A model generated the notes under the pieces. It did not search any database, had not been told where the DNA came from, and saw only the letters and a list, made by a program, of their open reading frames with translations. This document shows positions 1 to 5,356 of a DNA stretch of 5,356 bases, in pieces (the stretch's first letter is position 1; every line of letters starts with the position of its first letter). This stretch comes from Thermomicrobiaceae bacterium. Lineage in GTDB: Bacteria; Chloroflexota; Chloroflexia; Thermomicrobiales; Thermomicrobiaceae. The position numbers were made by a program, and so were the translations under genes. The DNA lies in the NCBI GenBank assembly GCA_007123655.1, contig SKKR01000572.1, forward strand, positions 1 to 5,356, in the 5' to 3' direction.

Positions 1-147
1 CACCTGCCCAAGCGCCCGTATCGCCTCTCCCAGATGACCGGTCAACGCGAATCCAGCCAGCACAGCGATCGGAACCAGCCACCGGACCAGAGACCGGAGC
101 GTTCCGCCCTTGCGATTCGGATCGGCCCTGGTTCCCAATTCGGTCAC
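1..147 (-). CDS. 5' part of a membrane protein, possibly flippase-like (LPG synthase transmembrane-domain family); truncated by window edge
   Basis: An open frame of 49 codons starts at a GTG (145-147) and runs off the left edge with no stop. The start overlaps the stop of the upstream glycosyltransferase in the motif GTGA, a usual sign of translational coupling. Residues 1-23 are polar and basic (TELGTRADPNRKGG, then LRSLVRW). They are followed by a hydrophobic run, LVPIAVLAGFALTG (about residues 24-37), that looks like a first membrane segment preceded by positive charge, and then by LGEAIRALGQV. This layout resembles the N-terminus of the many-helix flippase-like family related to the lysylphosphatidylglycerol synthase membrane domain, which often sits beside glycosyltransferases. 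That assignment is an inference from only 49 residues; another multi-pass glycan-export or polymerase protein is equally possible. The reading frame itself is supported by the overlap and the sensible composition. Confidence 0.5.
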   Translation of the reverse strand, partial: MTELGTRADPNRKGGTLRSLVRWLVPIAVLAGFALTGHLGEAIRALGQV

Positions 148-1331
148 GAGATTGCGTCCATCTCTGCTGTGCCGTCTGACGGACCGATAACCGAGTCCAG
201 TAACTCGCTGAGTTGTCTGGCGACGACCGCGTCACTGGCGCATTTCTCAAACGACCGTCTGGATTCAAGCGCCAGGCGAGAGCGCAGGCAGGCGTCGTCC
301 CGGAGTTGCAGAATCGCCTCGGCAAGTCGTTGCGAATCTCCGGGCGGGATCAGTATCGCCGACGATTCGTGGGCGAGAACGCGTCGGCTCGCCGGGGAGT
401 CACGCGTGATTATCGGGCGACCGACCGCCATTGCCTGAAACACCTTATTGGGAACAACTCGTGCGGCCTTGGCGCTCGTTCCAAAAATGCCAAGGACACA
501 GTCAGCCATTGCGATCCGCTGTGGGAGGCGTCGATACGCGACCCACGGGCGATACATGACCGGGAAATCCGGATTCGCTTGCAGGAACCGGCTCACCCGG
601 TCCTCGAGCTGACCGGATCCGACGAGTTCAAACCAGATGTCCGAATCTGGAGCATTCGCAACCACCGAGATCGCATCCAGGATTGTCTCAATGCCGTGCA
701 ATGGGATCATCTTGCCGTAGAACAACACTGTGAATGGCGCCTGTCCAGCCTGTGACTCCGGGGCGGGAGTGAAAAATGTCTCATCAGCGCCCACAGGCAG
801 AGATGTGACGCGCCCGGCTGGAATGCGGAAAATCCGACAGATGTGCGTGGCGTTTTCGTCCGTATCCGTCACAATGTGAGACGCGATTCGAAGCGACGCG
901 AAGTCGATCATCCAGACGATTCGGGCCAGCCATGAGTTTGGCCCGGCTAGCTGCCGGTCCTCGACGATTGTATCCGTCAGGGTGACCAGCGGGTTGAAGA
1001 TCACGGGTACGCGGCAGAGACGGGCCAGAGAACCGATCATGAGCACGTCAAGTTGACCGATGTATCCGATAATGACGGCATCCGAACGACGGAAACGAGC
1101 GACCGCGCCCGGCAACACCCTGAGATAAGCACGAATCAGGCTGAGCAGGAGCAGCATCAGTGCCGACACGCTGACCAGGCCGCGGGATTTGTCAGGAATC
1201 GTTTCCCAAACCGCCGCATGGCATTCGTCGACGATGGTTCCCGACGCGCGAAGACATCGAATGAACTGCCGGTTTCGCGGATAATCACGCTCGTATGTTC
1301 CGGCGTACAGCACCCTGCGGGGGCGTGACAC
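144..1331 (-). CDS. GT-B fold glycosyltransferase, GT4-like
   Basis: This 395-residue protein is predicted to transfer a sugar from a nucleotide donor to a lipid-linked or surface-glycan acceptor at the inner face of the membrane. The N-terminal acceptor domain begins RRVLYAGTYERDYPRN (residues 5-20), typical of a GT-B subgroup. A hydrophobic stretch at about 53-74 (SALMLLLLSLIRAYL) may bind the membrane. The C-terminal donor domain starts near TVLFYGKMIPLHGIETIL (201-218), continues with FELVGSG (234-240), and contains VPNKVFQAMAVGRPIIT (293-309), the nucleotide-sugar region. The glutamate usual in the LLEAMA position of EX7E enzymes is a glutamine here (FQAMA). I believe some NKVFQ-type members share this. 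The start is GTG at 1329-1331. An in-frame TGA just upstream rules out a longer protein, and GAGG lies 4 bases before it. The gene follows groEL on the same strand but has its own likely promoter, and it overlaps the next gene by 4 bases. The exact sugar and acceptor cannot be read from the sequence. Confidence 0.9.
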   Translation of the reverse strand: MSRPRRVLYAGTYERDYPRNRQFIRCLRASGTIVDECHAAVWETIPDKSRGLVSVSALMLLLLSLIRAYLRVLPGAVARFRRSDAVIIGYIGQLDVLMIGSLARLCRVPVIFNPLVTLTDTIVEDRQLAGPNSWLARIVWMIDFASLRIASHIVTDTDENATHICRIFRIPAGRVTSLPVGADETFFTPAPESQAGQAPFTVLFYGKMIPLHGIETILDAISVVANAPDSDIWFELVGSGQLEDRVSRFLQANPDFPVMYRPWVAYRRLPQRIAMADCVLGIFGTSAKAARVVPNKVFQAMAVGRPIITRDSPASRRVLAHESSAILIPPGDSQRLAEAILQLRDDACLRSRLALESRRSFEKCASDAVVARQLSELLDSVIGPSDGTAEMDAIS

Positions 1332-1369
1332 AGCGCCTCATCCCTCAATCCCACCCGATTCAGTCGCGA

Positions 1370-1375
1370 ATTATA
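1370..1375 (-). promoter_or_regulatory. Probable -10 element of the glycosyltransferase promoter
   Basis: The minus strand reads a perfect TATAAT here, 38 bases before the GTG start at 1331. A transcript would begin near 1362-1364, giving a leader of about 30 bases. No good -35 is present: at a 17-base spacing the hexamer is CGGGGT, inside the terminator hairpin arm. There is no extended TGn motif. The box is striking in GC-rich DNA and sits just past the groEL terminator, where a new promoter is expected, but without a -35 the call is moderate. Confidence 0.5.
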
Positions 1376-1389
1376 CGGCAGGAACGAGA

Positions 1390-1420
1390 CGAACCCCGCC
1401 GACCAGGTCGACGGGGTTCG
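1390..1420 (-). terminator. Intrinsic-type terminator of groESL
   Basis: A near-perfect inverted repeat lies 38 bases past the groEL stop. The arms are CGAACCCCG (1390-1398) and CGGGGTTCG (1412-1420), a 9-bp GC-rich stem. It continues after one C-A mismatch with CGAC/GTCG (1400-1403 with 1407-1410) around a 3-base loop. On the minus strand the stem is followed by TCTCGTTCCT, which is pyrimidine-rich but not a clean U run, so termination may be incomplete. The position is right for ending the groES-groEL message. A smaller stem, TGAGC/GCTCA with a 5-base loop (1440-1454), lies between the stop and this hairpin. Confidence 0.7.
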
Positions 1421-1458
1421 CTGAATGGATTCGGCTGGGTGAGCCGGAAGCTCAGGGA

Positions 1459-3096
1459 TTAGTAGTCCATCCCGCCGGGCATCTGCGGCATTCCGCCGCC
1501 GGCAGCCGCCTCTTCCGGCTTGTCTGTGATCAGCGCTTCGGTGGTCAGAATCATCGCCGCAATCGACGACGCGTTCTCAACAGCGGAGCGCGTGACCTTG
1601 ACCGGGTCGATGACACCCCATTCGACCATGTCACCATACTCGTTTCGCATGACCTCGTAGCCAAGGCTCGGCTTCTTCTGCTCCTGCTGCATGCGCCGGA
1701 CTTCGCCGACAACCACTGCACCGTCAAGACCAGCGTTCTCGACGATACCGCGGAGCGGCTCCTCGAGCGCTCGCTTGACGATCAGCATTCCGGTGCGGAC
1801 GTCTCCCTCTTCAGAGATGTTGTCGAACACCGAGGTTGTGTTGATCAGCGCAACTCCACCGCCCGGAACCATGCCTTCCTCGACACCGGCGCGGGCCGCG
1901 TTCAGGGCGTCCTCCACGCGGTGCTTTTTCTCCTTCAGCTCGGTCTCGGTGGCGGCGCCAACCTTGATAACCGCAACACCGCCGGCGAGCTTGGCCTGGC
2001 GTTCCTGCAGCTTCTCGCGGTCGAAGTCACTGGTGGTTGTCTCGGCTTGAGCCTTGATCTGCTCAATGCGAGCCTTGATCTGCTCGTCCTCGCCGTAGCC
2101 CTCGACGATCGTGGTGTCATCCTTCGTTGCCACCACGCGGCGGGCGCGGCCCAGATCCTGCACCGTGGCGCTCTCGAGGTTCCGGCCGACCTCTTCCGAG
2201 ATGACCGTACCGCCAGTCAGAATCGCGATATCTCGGAGCATTTCCTTGCGGCGGTCACCGAATCCAGGCGCCTTCAGCGCCAGAGCGTTAACAGTGCCGC
2301 GCAGCTTGTTGACGACCAGCGTCGCCAGCGCTTCACCTTCGATGTCCTCGGCGATGATCACGAAATTCTTGGTTACCTGCATCGCCTTCTCGAGCACCGG
2401 AAGGATGTCCTGAACCGCGGTGATCTTCTTGTCGGTGATCAGAATGAACGGTTCGTCCAGTTCGGCTTCCATGCGCTCGGTGTTGGTGACGAAGTACGGG
2501 GACGAATATCCGCGATCGATCTGCATGCCCTCGGTGTACTCGACTTCGAACTCCAGACCGCGGGACTCTTCGACCGTTACGACACCGTCTTTGCCGACCT
2601 TTTCCATGACATCGGCGATCAGGTTACCGATCTCTTCATCAGCCGCGGAAATGCCGGCGACGTGCGCAATGTCTTCCCGGCCGCGGATCTGGATCGCCAT
2701 GTCCTTGAGCTGCTGGACGACCAGCTTGCTGCCCTTTTCGATTCCGTGCTTGAGCTGCATCGGATTCGCGCCGGCCGCGACGTTTCGCAGTCCTTCATGC
2801 ACGATCGCCTGGGCCAGAACGGTCGCCGTGCTGGTACCGTCACCAGCGATGTCGTTCGTCTTGGTGGCGGCTTCCTTGAGAAGCTGAGCGCCCATGTTCT
2901 CGAAGTGGTCTTCGAGCTCGATCTCCTTCGCGACCGTTACACCGTCATGCGTGACGGTCGGCGCGCCGAACTTCTTGTCGATGGCGACATTGCGCCCCTT
3001 CGGGCCCAGAGTCGTTTTCACCGCGTCAGCCAGGACATCGATGCCCTTCTTGAGTGACCTTCGCGCTTGTTCGTCGAATTCGAGAATCTTCGCCAC
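1459..3096 (-). CDS. groEL: Chaperonin GroEL (Hsp60, 60 kDa)
   Basis: The 545-residue protein is full length for GroEL, the cytosolic double-ring ATP-driven folding chamber that works with GroES. ATP-site motifs are present: TLGPKGRNV (29-37), DGVTVAKEI with Asp51, [10 protein letters not shown] with Asp86, and Asp396 in VEDALNAAR, matching E. coli Asp52, Asp87 and Asp398. Apical-domain substrate and GroES-binding residues are kept: Tyr197, Tyr201, Phe202, Leu232, Leu235, Leu257, Val261 and Val262. The C-terminus is a short Gly/Met tail ([13 protein letters not shown]). The start is GTG at 3094-3096. It is fixed by a strong GGGAGGAG (3104-3111) 7 bases upstream and by the normal MAKI-type N-terminus. 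groES lies 60 bases upstream on the same strand, so the two should be co-transcribed from the CIRCE-controlled promoter and end at the hairpin at 1390-1420. Ser replaces the second Thr of the usual GDGTTTA motif, a conservative change. Confidence 0.99.
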   Translation of the reverse strand: MAKILEFDEQARRSLKKGIDVLADAVKTTLGPKGRNVAIDKKFGAPTVTHDGVTVAKEIELEDHFENMGAQLLKEAATKTNDIAGDGTSTATVLAQAIVHEGLRNVAAGANPMQLKHGIEKGSKLVVQQLKDMAIQIRGREDIAHVAGISAADEEIGNLIADVMEKVGKDGVVTVEESRGLEFEVEYTEGMQIDRGYSSPYFVTNTERMEAELDEPFILITDKKITAVQDILPVLEKAMQVTKNFVIIAEDIEGEALATLVVNKLRGTVNALALKAPGFGDRRKEMLRDIAILTGGTVISEEVGRNLESATVQDLGRARRVVATKDDTTIVEGYGEDEQIKARIEQIKAQAETTTSDFDREKLQERQAKLAGGVAVIKVGAATETELKEKKHRVEDALNAARAGVEEGMVPGGGVALINTTSVFDNISEEGDVRTGMLIVKRALEEPLRGIVENAGLDGAVVVGEVRRMQQEQKKPSLGYEVMRNEYGDMVEWGVIDPVKVTRSAVENASSIAAMILTTEALITDKPEEAAAGGGMPQMPGGMDY

Positions 3097-3120
3097 GTTT
3101 AGACTCCTCCCGTTGTTCCC

Positions 3121-3146
3121 ATCGGGGACAACCGATTAATCCCGAT
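3121..3146 (-). repeat. Intercistronic inverted repeats between groES and groEL
   Basis: In the 60-base gap the minus strand can form two mutually exclusive stems. One pairs ATCGGG (3141-3146) with CCCGAT (3121-3126) across a 14-base loop. The other pairs ATCGG (3132-3136) with CCGAT (3121-3125) across a 6-base loop. The structure ends 9 bases before the groEL ribosome-binding site. Both stems are short (6 and 5 bp), so folding is plausible but not certain. Intercistronic structures in groESL messages are known to affect processing in some bacteria; a role here is inference. Confidence 0.4.
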
Positions 3147-3156
3147 CTTCCGGTTT

Positions 3157-3459
3157 CTAGCTGCCGACAACCGCAAGAATGTCCTTCTCACTGATCACGA
3201 GATATTCTTCGTCGCCGACCTTGACTTCCGTGCCGGCGTACTTCGCGAACAGCACCTGCTCGCCGTCCTTGACGTCCATCGGCAACCGACTGCCATCGTC
3301 GGCCATCCGCCCCGGCCCGACTGCGATGATCTCGCCGCGCTGCGGCTTTTCCTTGGCGGTATCCGGCAAAACGATTCCGCTGGCGGTTACCTCTTCCTGC
3401 TCGATCGGGCGGACGACCACCCGGTCACCGAGCGGCCTCAACGTGGTATTGACTGCCAT
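3157..3459 (-). CDS. groES: Co-chaperonin GroES (Hsp10)
   Basis: This 100-residue protein is the usual GroES length. It forms the heptameric lid that closes the GroEL cavity in the cytosol. The N-terminus carries [14 protein letters not shown] (7-20), the standard beta-barrel start. It is followed by the mobile loop (about 20-36) with the GroEL-contacting Ile-Val-Leu at 29-31 in [16 protein letters not shown]. Then come [11 protein letters not shown] (41-51), [13 protein letters not shown] (69-81) and [15 protein letters not shown] (84-98), all characteristic. The ATG at 3457-3459 has an excellent AGGAGGT (3468-3474) 8 bases upstream. It is the first gene of the groES-groEL operon. The promoter, CIRCE operator and a structured leader lie directly upstream, so HrcA-type heat-shock repression is expected. 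Confidence 0.99.
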   Translation of the reverse strand: MAVNTTLRPLGDRVVVRPIEQEEVTASGIVLPDTAKEKPQRGEIIAVGPGRMADDGSRLPMDVKDGEQVLFAKYAGTEVKVGDEEYLVISEKDILAVVGS

Positions 3460-3480
3460 CCTTCACGACCTCCTGTGAAC

Positions 3481-3507
3481 TCATGCGACGAACCGATCGC
3501 GCCGCAT
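3481..3507 (-). other. Leader hairpin and 8-codon mini-ORF upstream of groES
   Basis: Within the groES leader the minus strand holds ATG CGG CGC GAT CGG TTC GTC GCA TGA, an 8-codon ORF. AGGTGG lies 5 bases before its ATG, and it ends 6 bases before the groES ribosome-binding site. The same bases form a hairpin: ATGCGGCG (3500-3507) pairs with CGTCGCAT (3483-3490) through 8 positions, including one G-U, around a 9-base loop. Neither arm is complementary to the groES Shine-Dalgarno, so this is not an obvious thermosensor. Whether the mini-ORF is translated is unknown. Confidence 0.35.
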
Positions 3508-3525
3508 CCCTTCCACCTGTTTGGT

Positions 3526-3552
3526 TTAGCACTCTCATCAATCGAGTGCTAA
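3526..3552 (-). promoter_or_regulatory. CIRCE operator (HrcA binding site)
   Basis: The sequence is the exact consensus TTAGCACTC, 9-base spacer, GAGTGCTAA, with all 18 arm bases matching. CIRCE is the known binding site of the heat-shock repressor HrcA. The operator lies immediately downstream of the groES -10 box, at the predicted transcription start and 67 bases before the groES ATG. Bound HrcA would therefore block initiation, and the repeat can also form a stem at the 5' end of the mRNA. hrcA itself is not in this window. Confidence 0.97.
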
Positions 3553-3559
3553 CGGTGAT

Positions 3560-3588
3560 ATCTTAGCCAACACGCTGCTCACATGCAA
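3560..3588 (-). promoter_or_regulatory. Vegetative-type promoter of groESL
   Basis: On the minus strand TTGCAT (3583-3588) and TAAGAT (3560-3565) are separated by exactly 17 bases, fitting a housekeeping sigma promoter. The -10 matches 4 of 6 consensus bases and the -35 matches 3 of 6 (TTG). Predicted transcription starts about 7 bases past the -10, at the edge of the CIRCE repeat. That is the usual geometry for HrcA-controlled groESL operons and supports the call beyond the hexamer matches. Confidence 0.7.
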
Positions 3589-3645
3589 GTGCTCTCGGCG
3601 AATTGCCTCTTCTCGGCCATCTCGGCAGGGGTGTGAGCCCGGATA

Positions 3646-3674
3646 CTGTGCAAATACGCTATCTCGGGCATAAT
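3646..3674 (+). promoter_or_regulatory. Weak candidate promoter for the aminotransferase-ynfA unit
   Basis: CATAAT (3669-3674) matches 5 of 6 bases of the -10 consensus. The region 17 bases upstream (CTGTGC) is a poor -35. Transcription would start near 3681, leaving a leader of about 70 bases. An alternative is TTGCGT (3701-3706) with AATACT (3725-3730) at an 18-base spacing. A promoter must lie somewhere in 3553-3749, because the genes diverge from groESL, but I cannot fix which. Confidence 0.3.
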
Positions 3675-3701
3675 GGCGTGCAGCCGGCGGACGTATGCGC
3701 T

Positions 3702-3715
3702 TGCGTCGAGACGCA
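3702..3715. repeat. Short palindrome TGCGTCGAGACGCA in aminotransferase leader
   Basis: TGCGTC and GACGCA are inverted copies separated by GA, giving a tight palindrome or a 5-bp stem with loop CGAG. It lies 34 bases upstream of the chosen aminotransferase start and 27 bases downstream of the candidate -10. It could be a protein-binding site or chance in GC-rich DNA. I do not recognise a known operator. Confidence 0.25.
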
Positions 3716-3738
3716 CACCGAACGAATACTGAAGCTAC

Positions 3739-3746
3739 AGGGAGGG
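3739..3746 (+). promoter_or_regulatory. Ribosome-binding site deciding the aminotransferase start
   Basis: AGGGAGGG lies just before GTG at 3750-3752. The spacing from the GGAGG core is short (4 bases), but no comparable site precedes the farther-upstream TTG at 3603, and this start gives the family's usual N-terminus. Confidence 0.65.
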
Positions 3747-3749
3747 TTC

Positions 3750-4916
3750 GTGTCGTACAGATTCGCTGAACGCATCGGCCAGCTGCAACCATCGCCGACG
3801 GTCGCTGTGTCGGACAGAGTGCGAGAGTTGAAGCAGCAGGGCATCGACGTGATCGACCTCGGCGGCGGAGACCCGGACTTCCCGACGCCCAGGCACATTT
3901 GCGAGGCCGCCTCGGAGGCGTTATTCGCCGGAGACACGCACTATGTCGCGAGTGCCGGCATCCCCGAGCTGCGGGAAGCTATCCGGGAAAAACTGAGGGC
4001 CGACAACGGGGTCGAGGTCGACACGGCCGGGATTATCGTTACGCCGGGCGGAAAGTCCGCGCTTATCTCCTCCGTACTTGCGCTCGTTGGACCTGGAGAC
4101 GATGTCCTGACGCTCGATCCCGGCTGGGTGTCCTACGAACCGATGGCCACGATCGCCGGAGCCAGAACCGTTCACGTCCCGCTCGACGCGGCTGATAACT
4201 ACCGTGTCACCCGCGACGCGATTGACCGCCACGTGACTCCCAGCACACAGCTCCTGATTGTGAACAGCCCGAACAACCCGAGTGGACGCGTCCTGTCTCA
4301 AGCCGAAATCGACGCGATCTGCGGCGCGGCGCAAGAGCACGACCTGATCGTTTTCTCGGACGAGATCTACGAAAAGATCGTCTATGACGGGAACGTTCAC
4401 CTCAGCATTGCCGCCCAACCGGGCATGGCGGAGCGAACCCTGACCCACAACGGATTCTCCAAGGCGTACGCCATGACAGGCTGGCGTCTCGGCTACGTCG
4501 CTGGACCGGTGGAGATCATTCGTCAGATCATGAAGATTCACAGTCACTCTGTCACGTGCGCAACCTCATTCGCCCAGCGAGGAGCGGTCGCCGCGCTGGA
4601 AGGTCCGCAGAACTTCATCGGCGAAATGGTCTCGGCGTGGGACCGCCGGAGAGCACTGATGGTGGACGGGCTCAATCAGATCCCCGGTGTCCACTGCCCG
4701 ATGCCGGAGGGCGCGTTCTACGCCCTGGCAAACGTGAGCGGTACGGGGAAAGACGGCACCGAGATCGCGGAGTTGCTCATCAACGAAGCACGTGTTGGCG
4801 TGACCCCCGGAGTTGCATTTGGCGACGCCTCCGCAGACCACATCAGGATGAGCTTCGCGAACTCCGACGAGCTGGTCACCGAAGCGGTTCGTCGCATGCA
4901 GGAGGCCCTTTCCTGA
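3750..4916 (+). CDS. PLP-dependent class I aminotransferase, aspartate aminotransferase family
   Basis: With the GTG start this is a 388-residue fold-type-I transaminase, the usual length for the prokaryotic (Thermus-like, I-gamma) aspartate aminotransferase group. It moves an amino group between an amino acid and a 2-oxo acid in the cytosol. The N-terminus (FAERIGQLQPSPTVAV, 5-20) matches the family. PLP-site residues are visible: GGK (100-102), Trp126 in DPGWVSY, Asn176 region in NSPNNPSG, Asp204 and Tyr207 in DEIYEKI, and the Schiff-base Lys238 in GFSKAYAMTGWRLGY. The carboxylate-binding Arg366 is in HIRMSFANSDE. GGGDPDF replaces the more common xxGEPDF. Side-chain specificity cannot be read: aspartate, aromatic or prephenate acceptance all occur in this group. 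The frame stays open back to a TTG at 3603, but those 49 codons lack family similarity and a ribosome-binding site. It is divergent from groESL and 28 bases upstream of ynfA, so it is probably co-transcribed with ynfA. Confidence 0.93.
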   Translation: MSYRFAERIGQLQPSPTVAVSDRVRELKQQGIDVIDLGGGDPDFPTPRHICEAASEALFAGDTHYVASAGIPELREAIREKLRADNGVEVDTAGIIVTPGGKSALISSVLALVGPGDDVLTLDPGWVSYEPMATIAGARTVHVPLDAADNYRVTRDAIDRHVTPSTQLLIVNSPNNPSGRVLSQAEIDAICGAAQEHDLIVFSDEIYEKIVYDGNVHLSIAAQPGMAERTLTHNGFSKAYAMTGWRLGYVAGPVEIIRQIMKIHSHSVTCATSFAQRGAVAALEGPQNFIGEMVSAWDRRRALMVDGLNQIPGVHCPMPEGAFYALANVSGTGKDGTEIAELLINEARVGVTPGVAFGDASADHIRMSFANSDELVTEAVRRMQEALS

Positions 4917-4944
4917 TCAAGAGTCGCCGGGACGAAGGAGGGGT

Positions 4945-5286
4945 ATGCTCGCGGAAGTTCTCCGGGCGTTTCTGTTGTTCGGAATGGCCGGCCTGGCCGA
5001 GATCGCGGGTGGCTGGCTTGTCTGGCAGTGGCTGCGGGCCGACCGGCCCTGGCCATTCGGGCTGCTTGGGGCTGGAGTGCTTTTCACGTATGGGGTGATC
5101 CACACTCTCCAACAAGACGACACGTTTGGTCGAATCTACGCGGCGTACGGCGCGATATTTCTGATTATGGCGTTTGCCTGGGGTATGGCGATTGATCAAT
5201 GGCGCCCGGACCGCTGGGATTACCTTGGCGCGGCGCTCTGCCTGGTCGGTGTATCGATTATGTTGTTCGCGCCGCGTTCGGGATAG
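4945..5286 (+). CDS. ynfA: YnfA/UPF0060 family small inner-membrane protein
   Basis: The 113-residue protein matches the YnfA (UPF0060) family in length (about 108 in E. coli) and layout. It has four predicted membrane helices at about 5-27, 37-56, 63-83 and 93-110. The conserved glutamate Glu19 sits in AGLAEIAGGW of helix 1. GRIYAAYGAIFL (62-73) and WDYLGAALCLVGVSIMLF (91-108) are the signature segments. The family is related to the small multidrug resistance/EamA-type transporters, and enterobacterial YnfA has been linked to drug efflux; function in this lineage is unproven. The ATG is preceded by AAGGAGG (4935-4941) with an unusually short 3-base spacer. The alternative Met14 would remove most of helix 1, so the first ATG is preferred. 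The gene lies 28 bases after the aminotransferase stop on the same strand. Confidence 0.93.
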   Translation: MLAEVLRAFLLFGMAGLAEIAGGWLVWQWLRADRPWPFGLLGAGVLFTYGVIHTLQQDDTFGRIYAAYGAIFLIMAFAWGMAIDQWRPDRWDYLGAALCLVGVSIMLFAPRSG

Positions 5287-5301
5287 TATGGTCTGAGTGG
5301 A

Positions 5302-5322
5302 CGAATCGTTCCTGACGATTCG
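5302..5322 (+). terminator. Candidate terminator hairpin after ynfA
   Basis: CGAATCGT (5302-5309) and ACGATTCG (5315-5322) form a perfect 8-bp stem with a 5-base loop, 16 bases past the ynfA stop. The following ACGGTTCATTCCTG has no U run, so this may be a weak or factor-assisted terminator, or simply an mRNA-stabilising 3' hairpin. Position and symmetry support the call; the tail does not. Confidence 0.5.
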
Positions 5323-5336
5323 ACGGTTCATTCCTG

Positions 5337-5354
5337 ATTGGAACTGTGTCCAAT
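5337..5354. repeat. Inverted repeat at right window edge
   Basis: ATTGGA (5337-5342) and TCCAAT (5349-5354) are inverted copies around ACTGTG. It lies close behind the post-ynfA hairpin and may be an operator or second hairpin for a gene outside the window. The short arms allow chance. Confidence 0.25.
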
Positions 5355-5356
5355 GC

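Noticed and set aside
213..755. 180-codon plus-strand frame opposite the glycosyltransferase
   Set aside because: It is rich in Arg, His and Asp with no recognisable domain, and lies wholly antisense to a well-supported gene.
1355..1428. CCGATTCAG and CTGAATGG flanking the groEL terminator as outer inverted arms
   Set aside because: The match is imperfect and the arms are about 57 bases apart, so it is unlikely to form given the much stronger inner hairpin.
1921..3057. Long open frame (378 codons) on the plus strand opposite groEL
   Set aside because: It is fully antisense to an unmistakable groEL, has no family features, and reads as the reverse-complement shadow of groEL's GC-rich codons.
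3460..3525. RNA thermosensor (ROSE-like or fourU) in the groES leader
   Set aside because: No leader segment is complementary to the AGGAGGT ribosome-binding site.
3588..3594. Possible extra CIRCE half-site (AGTGCTC) upstream of the groESL -35
   Set aside because: Only part of one arm matches and there is no inverted partner; probably chance.
3921..4547. 208-codon minus-strand frame opposite the aminotransferase
   Set aside because: It is a shadow of the aminotransferase, with no motif and composition typical of antisense GC-rich DNA.
4876..5331. 151-codon minus-strand frame opposite ynfA
   Set aside because: It is very Arg- and Pro-rich, lacks domain features, and overlaps the clear YnfA signature on the other strand.

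Overview
This is an ordinary, gene-dense stretch of a bacterial chromosome with GC-rich codon use. I found no mobile element, CRISPR array, tRNA or rRNA. The GroEL sequence (GDGTS rather than GDGTT at the ATP site, short GGM tail), the CIRCE operator and the GTG starts suggest Chloroflexota, perhaps a Thermomicrobia/Sphaerobacter-like lineage. That placement comes from remembered family resemblance, not from a search.

Left part (1-1331, minus strand): a GT-B glycosyltransferase (144-1331) is followed, with a 4-base GTGA overlap, by the first 49 codons of a probable membrane protein that runs off the window edge. The pair looks like a piece of a surface-glycan or lipid-linked sugar cluster. 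The 127-base gap before it (1332-1458) holds a strong hairpin that should end groEL transcription. A perfect TATAAT lies just beyond the hairpin and probably starts the glycosyltransferase transcript.

Middle (1459-3588, minus strand): a bicistronic groES-groEL chaperonin operon. Its control region is unusually readable: a sigma-A-type promoter (TTGCAT-17-TAAGAT), then a perfect CIRCE inverted repeat at the predicted transcription start, then a leader of about 93 bases carrying a hairpin and an 8-codon mini-ORF. The 60-base gap between groES and groEL can form alternative small hairpins. HrcA repression is the expected regulation.

Right part (3589-5356, plus strand): a divergently transcribed fold-type-I aminotransferase of the aspartate aminotransferase family (3750-4916) is followed 28 bases later by a YnfA/UPF0060 small membrane protein (4945-5286). 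A hairpin after ynfA may end this two-gene unit. The last 70 bases contain no gene I can support.

All five complete genes are intact and belong to known families. The observations worth a second look are regulatory: the groESL leader, the intercistronic hairpins, the terminator/promoter junction, and start-site choice for the aminotransferase. I see no evidence for a novel biological system here.
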